This document shows, one piece after another, positions 33,449 to 41,290 of a stretch of 64,000 nt of DNA. The notes under the pieces were generated by a model, which did not search any database, had not been told where the DNA came from, and worked only from the letters and a program-made list of their open reading frames with translations. Source of the DNA: Bdellovibrionales bacterium (GTDB lineage: Bacteria; Bdellovibrionota; UBA2428); contig JAFEAR010000101.1 in NCBI GenBank assembly GCA_018266335.1, positions 115,500 to 179,499 of the forward strand, given 5' to 3'. Both the position numbers and the translations under genes were made by a program. Within the stretch, counting starts at the first letter, position 1. The number at the start of each line of letters is the position of its first letter.

Positions 33449-34665
33449 GGATGAGAACTCGTTGTCGTCGGCTGAACCGCAACCGTACGGCGCTGCCGTG
33501 CCGGGATATTACGTTTTAGCCAAGATTGTACAGCGGCATGGGGATCGCCCATAGAAGAACGAAACCAGAACTCGACTCCCGGAGCTAGTCGTTCTTCAAT
33601 CGCCAATGGGCTTTCAAAAATACAGTTATGCTCACAAGCGGAATGTGAGTAGTCTTTTTTGACTCGACCCAATTGTGGGCAGAGTTCGTTTAAAAAAGAA
33701 TCGTCTCGCAAAATATTCTTTTGGTCGAGAGGCGCATTTTCAAAGACAAATTCGTCAATCTGCAAAAAGCTTTTTCCGGATGGAGAATTAGGCAAAGCCT
33801 CGCCATCGATGCACAGAACACGCTTCAATTCGCCCGAGGTCAAAATGCCGGATGAATAGAAAGAGCCGGTCTTCTGCGAATCCACCCAAGTTGACATGGC
33901 CGGAAGACCGGTGACGGCAGAGCTATCAACCCAGGCGCCTCGACTCATCCAAGCCCCAATAGGAGCCTGGTGCCGAGCTTTGATTTTGCGCCAGCCACGC
34001 GATTCTTCGTCTTTGATTTCCTTCTGCACGCTGGTCCAGACGATGTGATCTGCATTGGTGACTCCATAGGGAGCATTGTGCACCAAGCGATGTCCTTCGG
34101 AACGGCTACCCGACGAGACGCCCAGCACTCCGCTATCGCCATGAAAAATCTGCACGCCCCCTTGCTCTAGCTCCGTGGCGATGGCGCCAAGGGCCTGAGC
34201 CCGATTGATAAGCCAAAAGGGGCCAGAGGAGGGGTCTCGTAATGAGCGAGGCGTTTCATCCATCCAATTTGTATTGGGCTCCCAGTGGGCGCCTCGCTGC
34301 TTCCATAGAAGTGGAGTGAGATCGCTCCAGAGTGTGAGGGCGAGTAGCTTTTTGCGTACGGCTTCGTGCACGGGAAAAGTCGATTGCGGGAGCGACAATA
34401 CCTGCATCGCCGGAATACGTCGGGACTTGGGCAGAAAAATATATGGTGTATCTACGCGTATTGCCGGCACCAAACCGCGCAAGGGTTCGCGCACCGAATT
34501 GGGCACTATCACCCAAACGTCTGCGGCTGGATTTTCGCGGTCATCGTCCGTTTGGTGCCACGAAAGTTCTAAATCAAGATTCATGGCCCGCAGCGCCCGG
34601 AGCCACAACGCGGAGGATAGGTTGTGACCAACAACGGCCACTTTGAGCGGTGGTTTTTCTGCCAT
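33445..34665 (-). CDS. Protein of unknown function upstream of polA
   Basis: It has 406 residues. The N-terminus VAVVGHNLSSALWLRAL resembles the beta-alpha-beta start of a dinucleotide-binding fold, with a degenerate Gly motif. The rest could follow an FAD-monooxygenase-like plan (ELEQGGVQIFHGDSGVLGV), but no second FAD motif is clear. There is no signal or membrane segment. A -10-like TAGACT lies 10 bases before the ATG with no Shine-Dalgarno. Its stop overlaps the polA start by four bases, so it heads the polA run. Confidence 0.65.
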   Translation of the reverse strand: MAEKPPLKVAVVGHNLSSALWLRALRAMNLDLELSWHQTDDDRENPAADVWVIVPNSVREPLRGLVPAIRVDTPYIFLPKSRRIPAMQVLSLPQSTFPVHEAVRKKLLALTLWSDLTPLLWKQRGAHWEPNTNWMDETPRSLRDPSSGPFWLINRAQALGAIATELEQGGVQIFHGDSGVLGVSSGSRSEGHRLVHNAPYGVTNADHIVWTSVQKEIKDEESRGWRKIKARHQAPIGAWMSRGAWVDSSAVTGLPAMSTWVDSQKTGSFYSSGILTSGELKRVLCIDGEALPNSPSGKSFLQIDEFVFENAPLDQKNILRDDSFLNELCPQLGRVKKDYSHSACEHNCIFESPLAIEERLAPGVEFWFRSSMGDPHAAVQSWLKRNIPARQRRTVAVQPTTTSSHP

Positions 34666-34709
34666 GACGGGGCACAGTCTAACAAGCGTCGCTGGGACTT
34701 AAAAGGTAG

Positions 34710-34715
34710 TATAAG
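34710..34715 (+). promoter_or_regulatory. -10 box of the GNAT gene in a divergent promoter region
   Basis: TATAAG ends 10 bases before the GNAT ATG at 34726, predicting a 5' UTR of about 4 bases. The 60-base gap to the divergent gene (ATG 34665) must hold both promoters; no good -35 was seen. Confidence 0.4.
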
Positions 34716-34725
34716 GACAATCGCC

Positions 34726-35556
34726 ATGAAAATCTCAGATCTCTCCCTGGGCTGGCAAAGTGAAATTATGCTGCTGCAGCCTTCTAGCTCGGTTGAAGAG
34801 CGCGTGGATCACCTCGTCGTGCGGACGCCTGCGCAACCGGACTACATGTGGGGCAATTTTCTCTTCTTCGATCGGGAGCCGGGGCCCGGTGACTACGAAA
34901 CATGGACCGCGCTTTATCGGCGGTATTTCGGTGCGAACACTTGGTTCATAACTTTGGCGTGGCCCTCAACGAATTCACCCGGCACCGAGCGCCAAACATT
35001 TTTACGGAATGGATTTCAGGCAGAAGGTTGCACGGTGCTCATCAATCGGAACTTGCGACGTCCAGAACGTTTCGAATCGCACCTAGAAGTTCGCCCTCTG
35101 TTGACCGCCGCGGAATGGACGGCGGCCGCGCAAGCGCACATCCGTTACCTTTGCACTTCCACGACGCCGGGGAATGACCAGATTGACTTTGCCGAGCGGC
35201 GCTTCGCTGCTTTTCGTGCTCTGCACGATGCGCAGCGGGGCCACCTGTTCGGAGCATTTTTGGCGGGGGAGTTCGTAGGGCAAATGGGTTTGTACCATGC
35301 CGGAGTTGGCGCGCGCTATGGCCGTTTTCAGGAAGTCATGATTCATCCCGAGTTCCGTCGCCGTGGTCTGTGCCGCAGTCTGGTGTATTTGGCCTGCGCA
35401 CACATGCAAACCCACTATGGTTTGCGTGAATTTGTGACCTTTGCCGAAGACCCCGACGCCCTGTCGGCCTATCACTCGACAGGTTTTTTAGTGGAAGAAA
35501 CGACCTACGCACTTCGTTGGTACGATGCGGCCTTGCGTGCTAAGAATGGCTCATGA
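34726..35556 (+). CDS. GNAT-family N-acetyltransferase
   Basis: It has 276 residues from ATG 34726. The C-terminal half is a GNAT domain: LAGEFVGQMGLYHAG (beta 4), then FQEVMIHPEFRRRGLCRSLVYLA, the acetyl-CoA pyrophosphate loop in which R-R-R-G-L replaces the usual Q/RxxGxG/A. The N-terminal half may be a degenerate second GNAT. The substrate is unknown. The stop overlaps the next gene start (ATGA). Confidence 0.82.
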   Translation: MKISDLSLGWQSEIMLLQPSSSVEERVDHLVVRTPAQPDYMWGNFLFFDREPGPGDYETWTALYRRYFGANTWFITLAWPSTNSPGTERQTFLRNGFQAEGCTVLINRNLRRPERFESHLEVRPLLTAAEWTAAAQAHIRYLCTSTTPGNDQIDFAERRFAAFRALHDAQRGHLFGAFLAGEFVGQMGLYHAGVGARYGRFQEVMIHPEFRRRGLCRSLVYLACAHMQTHYGLREFVTFAEDPDALSAYHSTGFLVEETTYALRWYDAALRAKNGS

Positions 35557-36065
35557 GTGACACGCACCCGTGCGATATCTGCGGCGGAAAGAAGGCTCCC
35601 TTCGATTGTGGCATTTGCGCCAAGCATGTTTGCAAGTCGTGCCTTGAGTACATCGATACCAACTCGTTCGATTTTATGAGTCATACCCCGCCCGAACTGA
35701 CGAAAGGCAACTATTGCCCCGTATGTTTCGAAGAAAAAATTGTTCCCGCGCGCGCCGAGTACGACGCGCTCATGGAGAAGGCCGCGGACGTGTACTTTCT
35801 AACCCGGGCCTACCCAGGATACGTGCACGTACTAAGAAGGCACACCAAACGCGTCAACATTCCGGAGTGCGACGATCGCCGCGAAACAATCATGCGCATG
35901 GCCTTCCTCGCTGCCGAGCTGGGTTTTAACGCCATCATTGATGCCGAAGTGAAAAGCTTTAAGGTCCACAAAAATTCCCGCAAGAGCGCCCTCTGGACGG
36001 GCTCGGCGGTTCCTGCGCAAATTGACGGCGAGCAACTCGAGCGCACATCACTAAAGAGACTTTGA
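35553..36065 (+). CDS. Zinc-finger protein with YbjQ-like C-terminus
   Basis: It has 170 residues. The N-terminal 60 contain four Cys pairs (CDIC, CGIC, CKSC, CPVC) in a B-box or RING-like cross-brace order, probably two zinc ions. The C-terminal part (AAELGFNAIIDAEV...WTGSAVPAQI) resembles the YbjQ/heavy-metal-binding fold. I do not know its role. It is coupled to the GNAT gene by a 4-base overlap and followed 7 bases later by doxX. Confidence 0.65.
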   Translation: MSDTHPCDICGGKKAPFDCGICAKHVCKSCLEYIDTNSFDFMSHTPPELTKGNYCPVCFEEKIVPARAEYDALMEKAADVYFLTRAYPGYVHVLRRHTKRVNIPECDDRRETIMRMAFLAAELGFNAIIDAEVKSFKVHKNSRKSALWTGSAVPAQIDGEQLERTSLKRL

Positions 36066-36072
36066 GGGTTAT

Positions 36073-36480
36073 ATGCAAGCACTAGACCGATTGGGGCAGT
36101 ACAAAGATTTGGGTTTATTTATTATCCGTTTAGGGCTGGGCATTATGTTTATGCTCCATGGAGTGCCCAAACTGATGGGCGGGCCTGAGCTCTGGTACAA
36201 GTTAGGCGGCGCCATGCAAGAGCTCGGAGTCTATTCCATTCCCACTTTTTGGGGATTTATGGCCGCTGCCGCCGAAGGCCTTGGTGGCCTGTTTCTAGTT
36301 TTGGGATTCTGCTTTCGCCCCGCTTGTTTGTTCATGGCCTTAACTATGGCCGTAGCCGTTAAGAAACATTTGGGCGGCGGCGAAGGCTTAATGGCTGCAT
36401 CCCACGCACTTGAAGACGGAATTGTTTTCTTGGGGCTGCTCTTTGTCGGGCCAGGAAACTTCGCAATCGAGCGCCGATAA
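36073..36480 (+). CDS. DoxX-family membrane protein
   Basis: It has 135 residues. Four hydrophobic helices and the N-terminal block FIIRLGLGIMFMLHGVPKLMGG are typical of the DoxX/YphA family. Proteins of this family are linked to redox or thiosulphate metabolism, but most are uncharacterised. It is the third gene of the short plus-strand run; its end is 2 bases from the convergent SRPBCC gene. Confidence 0.85.
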   Translation: MQALDRLGQYKDLGLFIIRLGLGIMFMLHGVPKLMGGPELWYKLGGAMQELGVYSIPTFWGFMAAAAEGLGGLFLVLGFCFRPACLFMALTMAVAVKKHLGGGEGLMAASHALEDGIVFLGLLFVGPGNFAIERR

Positions 36481-36482
36481 AA

Positions 36483-37010
36483 CTATAATTTTTCGGCCAC
36501 CATTTTTAGGCTAGCAAGGCCTTGTTCAAAATCATTTCCAACCATTCGGTCGCCAATCAGAAGGTTCATCACTTTACTGAATAGGTTCACTGGACCCGTC
36601 ATGCTCCAAGTTACTTTCGTCCCCCGATCGAGTGTTTCTAGGGTGAAAAGAACGGTGTTTGTGCAACGAAAAGGCCGGAACATATCCAGGCGGATGACCA
36701 CCTGGACGGGCTCTGACACCTGCGTGATTTCAGTGCGCCCCGCACCTGCCATGCGACTACCTTCCCACTCGTAAATGGCACCTCTTCCGGCGGGTGCACC
36801 GGAAAAAATTTTCTTCATATGGGGGTCCATTTTCTCGTAGGGTGACCACTGCGCCCAATTTTTAAAGTCACTAAGGAGTAGAAAAATCTTGTCGGGTGAA
36901 GCCTGAATCGTTGTTGAACGAGCAATTTGAAAGGTGTCGGGTCTCGAAGCCGCAATGCCCAAGACAACTACGAAGATTAACAAGAGCGCCGAGAGCATCG
37001 TTTTCAGCAT
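36483..37010 (-). CDS. SRPBCC (polyketide cyclase/START-like) family protein
   Basis: It has 175 residues. An N-terminal helix (about 3-22) is followed by the START/Bet v1-like pattern: ARSTTIQASPDKIFLLLSDFKNWAQWSPYEKMDP, then WEGSRMAGAGRTEI and TKVTWSMTGP. It forms a hydrophobic ligand cavity; the ligand is unknown. It is the last gene of the recombinase-transporter run. Confidence 0.85.
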   Translation of the reverse strand: MLKTMLSALLLIFVVVLGIAASRPDTFQIARSTTIQASPDKIFLLLSDFKNWAQWSPYEKMDPHMKKIFSGAPAGRGAIYEWEGSRMAGAGRTEITQVSEPVQVVIRLDMFRPFRCTNTVLFTLETLDRGTKVTWSMTGPVNLFSKVMNLLIGDRMVGNDFEQGLASLKMVAEKL

Positions 37011-37031
37011 TAACTAAAACTAACACGCGCC

Positions 37032-37598
37032 TTAAAAAAGCACACGGTTCAGCCCCCACCAAGCGGCGCCGAAGATTAGAATGAGGTTCATCGGCGAAAC
37101 CCATTTCTTTTGGTACACCCACAAACTTGCCGCGCTCAGCGCCAATGCAAGCAAATGCGTATACTGCGGATGTCCAAGCGCTGCCGCGCTAACGCCCGCC
37201 GATTGCGACCACCACAAAGCGCCCGCCGTAGCAATGAACAAGCCCAAAATCAGCGCACGCAAACCGTGTTCAGTGTGCGACACCCAGGCGAGAGTTTTGT
37301 AACGACTAAACAGCACGTACGCAGCCGACATCACTAGCACTGGGCCCGAGTAGATCCCCACGAAGCCGGCCACCCACCCCGTCCAACCTCCAACCCAGTA
37401 GCCGATGAGTGGACACATGGCCATGTTCGGGCCCGGAACAAACTGCGACACCACATAGGATTGAATAAAACGCTCGTGAGTGAGCCAACCGTGTTCATTA
37501 ACGACCATTCGTTCCAGCTCCGAAAGCACGGCAAACACGCCGCCGAACGAGAGCAAGCTTATTTTAAAGAAAACCCAAAAAATTTGTGCCGTGAGCAT
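37032..37598 (-). CDS. chrA: Chromate transporter, half-size subunit (second)
   Basis: It has 188 residues with about six helices. It carries the CHR-family block FFKISLLSFGG near the start and the Q-F-V-P-G-P-N motif (about residue 52). Short-chain ChrA proteins work as pairs to export chromate. The start codon shares a base with the stop of the partner (TAATG). Function on chromate itself is inferred from the family. Confidence 0.88.
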   Translation of the reverse strand: MLTAQIFWVFFKISLLSFGGVFAVLSELERMVVNEHGWLTHERFIQSYVVSQFVPGPNMAMCPLIGYWVGGWTGWVAGFVGIYSGPVLVMSAAYVLFSRYKTLAWVSHTEHGLRALILGLFIATAGALWWSQSAGVSAAALGHPQYTHLLALALSAASLWVYQKKWVSPMNLILIFGAAWWGLNRVLF

Positions 37599-38155
37599 TA
37601 GGAGAGCCCCAGTTCAAGCAAGAACCCCAGGAGTCCGCCCACCCCCAAAACCCAGAGCAGTGGACAGCCTTGAAAAGTTGCAGCAATCGCGCCGCCGGCA
37701 ATGGCGAGTCGGCCCAACAAGCGCCACGGATGCACGCGCGGCCCGTCCATGCGAAGAACTCCCAACCAGTAGCGCCACAGGAAAATTCCAAAGAGCGCGG
37801 CACTCCCCATAGAAAATCCCTGGAATACCAATCGAACATCCGGGTTATCTAAATTCAGAAAAGAAACGAGAAGCACAACCATGAGCGCCCCGGGAATAAC
37901 GAGCGCTAGCACGCCCCAGAACGCAGACCACGGACCGCTGAGAGCTAGCCCCAGATAGTAAGACATGTTCACCAGGTTTGGGCCCGGAAGCACCTGACTG
38001 ACCGTTAACACCTCGGCAAATTCTTCTTCGCTCATCCATTGCGCGTCTCGCACCACGCCGTCTTGGTACATGAGAATACGTCCTGAACCACCAAAACTTA
38101 GCGCGCCAATCTTCAAGTTCAGCAGGAACCAATCACGGGCGGAAACACGTTTCAT
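37598..38155 (-). CDS. chrA: Chromate transporter, half-size subunit (first)
   Basis: It has 185 residues from ATG 38155. The CHR block FLLNLKIGALSFGGSGRILMYQD and the SQVLPGPN motif (about residue 53) mark it as the partner of the next gene. It overlaps the MFS gene by four bases and the second subunit by one. Confidence 0.88.
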   Translation of the reverse strand: MKRVSARDWFLLNLKIGALSFGGSGRILMYQDGVVRDAQWMSEEEFAEVLTVSQVLPGPNLVNMSYYLGLALSGPWSAFWGVLALVIPGALMVVLLVSFLNLDNPDVRLVFQGFSMGSAALFGIFLWRYWLGVLRMDGPRVHPWRLLGRLAIAGGAIAATFQGCPLLWVLGVGGLLGFLLELGLS

Positions 38156-39390
38156 GCCTTTGCGGGAGCCCAAATTTCGTGGCGCAGGCCACGCAGTCCC
38201 ACGAAGGTTGAGAGGGCGCCGAACGCGACGGCGACCACCAGTAACAGGTCGTGAGCGCCTAAGGCGTCCGTGGCTACACCCATGGGGCCAGCCATGATGG
38301 GCGCAAGCGACGCGAAGGCCATGCCCACGAGGGCCGAAATCCGGCCACGAATGTGATGCTCAATCGTCAATTGCACCGTGACCAGCAAAGCAGACAGAGT
38401 GAGAAACATAGAAATAGAATAAGCCATCAGCGAAATCGTCATGAAGGTAAGTGTAGGTGCTTCGGCCAAAGCGATGAGAGAAAGCACAACCCCGCCAATA
38501 CCCCACGGCAAAACCACGAGGGGTTTCTTGGGACTTGCCAAGAAAAAGTACATGCTACCAATAAGTGCCCCGGCGCCCGGTGCGGCAAAGACCAATCCAA
38601 ATTCTTTTGCGCCTAAATGGAAGCGCTCCTGAATGTAAAGTCTCAGCGTCGTGAACACGAGCGGGAAAACCAAACTCATAACGAGCACGAATTGAATCAG
38701 GATGGCTGCAAGCACAGGTTTGGATTTGATATAGCGCCAGGTTTCGCCGCGGGCTTCTTTGGCAGTCGGTACGTGAGTCGTGACCTCTTTCTTCGGCATG
38801 GCAATACGCGAGATTGCCCACACCACACCAATAAAGCTCACTCCGTTAACCCAAAAAACTGAAGCCGGTCCGGACATGCCCATAACCAAGCCTGCCAGAC
38901 TCGGACCGATCACGCGCGACATATGAAAGTTAACGGAGTTCAGCGCGAGGGCCTGCTGAAAATGTTCCCGAGGCACGAGCTGCGGAGTCACTGTATTCAT
39001 AGCGGGAATATCGAAAGCCAGCACCGTTCCCTCGATGATCGCGAAGGCGATGAGGTGCCAGAAAGCGATGTGCCCTCCGCTCACGAGAATGCCCAGGGCA
39101 AACGCACAAACGGACAACAAAATTTGCGTCCACAGCAAAATGGCTTTTGCCTCTTTGCGATCGGCAATGACTCCGCCCAAAGCGCCAAAGATCACATTGG
39201 GAATCGCGGCCGCCATCAGCAAGCCCCCCATCGCCGTGGCACTTTTGGTTAGATTCAGAACAATCCAGCTTTTGGCGAGTTCCTGCATCCACGAACCCGT
39301 TAGCGAAACCCCCTGCGAGAAAAAAATGAGACGGAATCCTGAGTATTTAAAGGGGGCAAAGCGTTTTTCGATAAAGCTTTTACTCAGCAT
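38152..39390 (-). CDS. Major facilitator superfamily transporter (MFS_3/DHA3 type)
   Basis: About 412 residues from ATG 39390; GTG 39396 is possible. Twelve hydrophobic helices are visible. The loop 2-3 motif reads GALGGVIADRKEAKAIL and the N-terminus FRLIFFSQGVSLTGSWMQELAKSWIVLNLT is typical of the EntS-like exporter family. It is probably a drug or siderophore exporter, substrate unknown. It lies directly after the recombinase gene and is coupled to chrA. Confidence 0.88.
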   Translation of the reverse strand: MLSKSFIEKRFAPFKYSGFRLIFFSQGVSLTGSWMQELAKSWIVLNLTKSATAMGGLLMAAAIPNVIFGALGGVIADRKEAKAILLWTQILLSVCAFALGILVSGGHIAFWHLIAFAIIEGTVLAFDIPAMNTVTPQLVPREHFQQALALNSVNFHMSRVIGPSLAGLVMGMSGPASVFWVNGVSFIGVVWAISRIAMPKKEVTTHVPTAKEARGETWRYIKSKPVLAAILIQFVLVMSLVFPLVFTTLRLYIQERFHLGAKEFGLVFAAPGAGALIGSMYFFLASPKKPLVVLPWGIGGVVLSLIALAEAPTLTFMTISLMAYSISMFLTLSALLVTVQLTIEHHIRGRISALVGMAFASLAPIMAGPMGVATDALGAHDLLLVVAVAFGALSTFVGLRGLRHEIWAPAKA

Positions 39391-39396
39391 ATCCAC

Positions 39397-40611
39397 TTAC
39401 AAGTGTAGGTCTGCCTCCCGTGTAGCGGCAAGCGGAGGCGGCGTCATTTCGCGGTCACCTTTGCCGAGGCGCGCATACTTCAAATGGAAAACGGCCGAGT
39501 AGCGTGGATCTTTACGCCGTTTGTCGTACCGCGTGATCATGAGGGGCGAAGTCCAACCTGCCATTTGCTGCACCCCCCGATGCGTGGCGCCCTGGTCGAG
39601 TGCATGCGTGATGGCCGTGGCCCGCAGCATGTGGGGAGAAACTCGGTTCACAATGCCTGCCTTGCGCGCGGATTTTCGCACAATGCGCGCAATTTCCGAC
39701 GAGGAAATGGCTACGTCCGGTGTTTTAGCGCGCGATGACACCAAGAGCGGTTGCGCGGCGTTGCGCCGGCACCAATCCGCCCAGGCCGCGGGTTGTGCGT
39801 CGAGATCCGCTGCGGGCGCCTCCTCCGACAGACGTCGCCACCAAACCGACCAAGTGTGCACCAGGCGTGGGGGGAGCGGCAACGTGCGATCGCGATCGCC
39901 CTTCCCGCGGATTCTCACCCCCCAGCGCTCGTCTACGTATTCTAGGTCTCCTGCTGTGATGCGGGCGGCTTCGGAGCGCCGCAATCCCAGCATAAGCAGC
40001 GTTTCCACTACGGTTTGCGAAAGAGCCTGCATGAGTCGCGGCTCTTGATCCTCGGCAAAGTAATCCAAGAAAGTATCAATCTCGGCGTCGTTCAAAAAGC
40101 CGGTCTTGGACTCCTGGGTTTGCGGAAAACTGCGCACGAGTTCGGCCGGGTTGTCGCGCACCCACCCTCTGGACTGCGCCCATTTATAAAAACTCTTCAG
40201 CACGGCTAGCTTGCGGGTAACGGACCCTTTCGACAGATTCCGCACCTTCACCAGATGCTGTCGGTACTGGGAAATGGTGATGGGCGTAACCCGCTCGCTC
40301 CACCGGTCCCATAAATCTTGCGTTTTTAGATAGGAAAAGTAGTCCTGGAGGTCCTTTTTATAGGCCCTTTGAGTATGGCTGCTCAGTTGCACGCCCGAAA
40401 ACTCTTCGATCGCTTCAAGGGCGCGCACGTTAGGAAGCGCTGGAAGCGTATTCCAAGCCGGTTCTACAACCGGAAGAATTTCCTCCGCGGGCGGCGCGAC
40501 GAGCAGCTTTTTTCGGGGCTTTTTGGAGGCTGTGCGTTTGCGTCCAAAAACGCGCGCGATTCGTGTTTTGACCCGTATTTTGAGGCGCCCCCAAACTTTT
40601 CGAATCCCCAT
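39397..40611 (-). CDS. Tyrosine recombinase (Xer-like) with basic N-terminal extension
   Basis: It has 404 residues. About 75 residues of Lys/Arg-rich extension precede a SAM-like core-binding domain (SSHTQRAYKKDLQDYFSYL) and the catalytic domain. Catalytic residues: Arg in LGLRRSEA, Lys in GKGDRDRTL, His-x-x-Arg in PHMLRAT and Tyr in MITRYDK. The second His is replaced by Trp (AGWTS), which some active recombinases tolerate. It could be the chromosome-dimer resolvase or an integron/ICE-type recombinase, but no mobile element is nearby. The promoter TTGTGA-16-CATAAT ends 7 bases before the ATG. It heads the MFS-chrA-chrA-SRPBCC run. Confidence 0.88.
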   Translation of the reverse strand: MGIRKVWGRLKIRVKTRIARVFGRKRTASKKPRKKLLVAPPAEEILPVVEPAWNTLPALPNVRALEAIEEFSGVQLSSHTQRAYKKDLQDYFSYLKTQDLWDRWSERVTPITISQYRQHLVKVRNLSKGSVTRKLAVLKSFYKWAQSRGWVRDNPAELVRSFPQTQESKTGFLNDAEIDTFLDYFAEDQEPRLMQALSQTVVETLLMLGLRRSEAARITAGDLEYVDERWGVRIRGKGDRDRTLPLPPRLVHTWSVWWRRLSEEAPAADLDAQPAAWADWCRRNAAQPLLVSSRAKTPDVAISSSEIARIVRKSARKAGIVNRVSPHMLRATAITHALDQGATHRGVQQMAGWTSPLMITRYDKRRKDPRYSAVFHLKYARLGKGDREMTPPPLAATREADLHL

Positions 40612-40618
40612 AAAGTTG

Positions 40619-40646
40619 ATTATGGACGAATTTTAGAAGTTCACAA
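40619..40646 (-). promoter_or_regulatory. Promoter of the recombinase gene, leaderless arrangement
   Basis: TTGTGA (40641-40646) and CATAAT (40619-40624) with a 16-base spacer; the ATG follows after 7 bases. Confidence 0.55.
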
Positions 40647-40666
40647 GATTACGCATAGTTGGAATA

Positions 40667-40688
40667 CGCGATAATTTAACTTATCGCG
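40667..40688. repeat. 22-bp inverted repeat beside the recombinase gene (dif-like layout or operator)
   Basis: CGCGATAA and TTATCGCG are perfect inverted 8-mers separated by 6 bases (TTTAAC). The ATAA-N6-TTAT core has the spacing of Xer core sites, but the outer bases do not match the E. coli dif consensus. It lies 21 bases upstream of the recombinase -35 box. Confidence 0.55.
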
Positions 40689-40698
40689 CAATAAAGCA

Positions 40699-40716
40699 GC
40701 GCAAAGTCGTTTGCGC
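40699..40716. repeat. Short inverted repeat in the recombinase-CBS intergenic region
   Basis: GCGCAAA-GTCG-TTTGCGC is a perfect 7-bp stem with a 4-base loop and no following T-tract. It may be an operator or leader hairpin of the CBS gene. Confidence 0.4.
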
Positions 40717-40798
40717 GGTGCATTTATGATGGCGCTCATATCGATAAAAAAGGGAGAGGATTAAGTTGAGCTCGGTTCAACGAAAAGGAGTTTAAATT

Positions 40799-41209
40799 AT
40801 GACCAAATCTATTCCCTCGATTCAGAAGTACATGACTACCTTGCCCCATTCGATTGGCGCTGAGCAAAAGGTCGATGCCGCCGAAAAAATGATGCAGGAA
40901 CACCGCATCCGCCATTTGCCTGTACTGAAGTCGGGACGACTGGTGGGATTGCTTAGCGATCGAGACGTTAAGTTTGTGCGAGGATTTGCCTCGGCGCACA
41001 TCGAAACCTCCACGGTTGCAGACATTGCGCGTGAAGATGTTTACACCGTTTCGCCCTCCACCCCTCTGTCCGAAGTTGTAGAAGCCATGATTAGCAAGAA
41101 ACTCGGCAGCGCCGTCGTTATGGACAATGGCAAGCTAGTTGGCATTTTTACCGATATTGATGCGATGAAAGCTCTCGACCACTTACTCCATACGCGACTG
41201 ACGCACTAA
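40799..41209 (+). CDS. CBS-domain pair protein
   Basis: It has 136 residues made of two CBS motifs (KYMTTLPHSI...HLPVLKSGRLVGLLSDRDV and DVYTVSPSTPLSEVV...VVMDNGKLVGIFTDIDAM). CBS pairs bind adenine nucleotides and sense energy state. There is no attached effector domain, so the partner is unknown. AAGGAG lies 7 bases before the ATG. Confidence 0.9.
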   Translation: MTKSIPSIQKYMTTLPHSIGAEQKVDAAEKMMQEHRIRHLPVLKSGRLVGLLSDRDVKFVRGFASAHIETSTVADIAREDVYTVSPSTPLSEVVEAMISKKLGSAVVMDNGKLVGIFTDIDAMKALDHLLHTRLTH

Positions 41210-41233
41210 GGCGTTATCACTTGTTAACAGATT

Positions 41234-41269
41234 CCGAAGAAAATCGACCCCAAAGGTGGCTTTCTTCGG
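41234..41269. repeat. 9-bp inverted repeat between CBS and M28 genes
   Basis: CCGAAGAAA and TTTCTTCGG pair perfectly around an 18-base loop, 25 bases after the CBS stop. There is no U-tract beyond the stem, so it is at best a weak terminator or an operator. Confidence 0.4.
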
Positions 41270-41290
41270 GCGACTCGATAAGCTGATCTC

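Noticed and set aside
38560..38590. GC-rich palindrome resembling the HNH-associated repeat
   Set aside because: Only part of the core matches and it lies in the MFS coding sequence; treated as chance.
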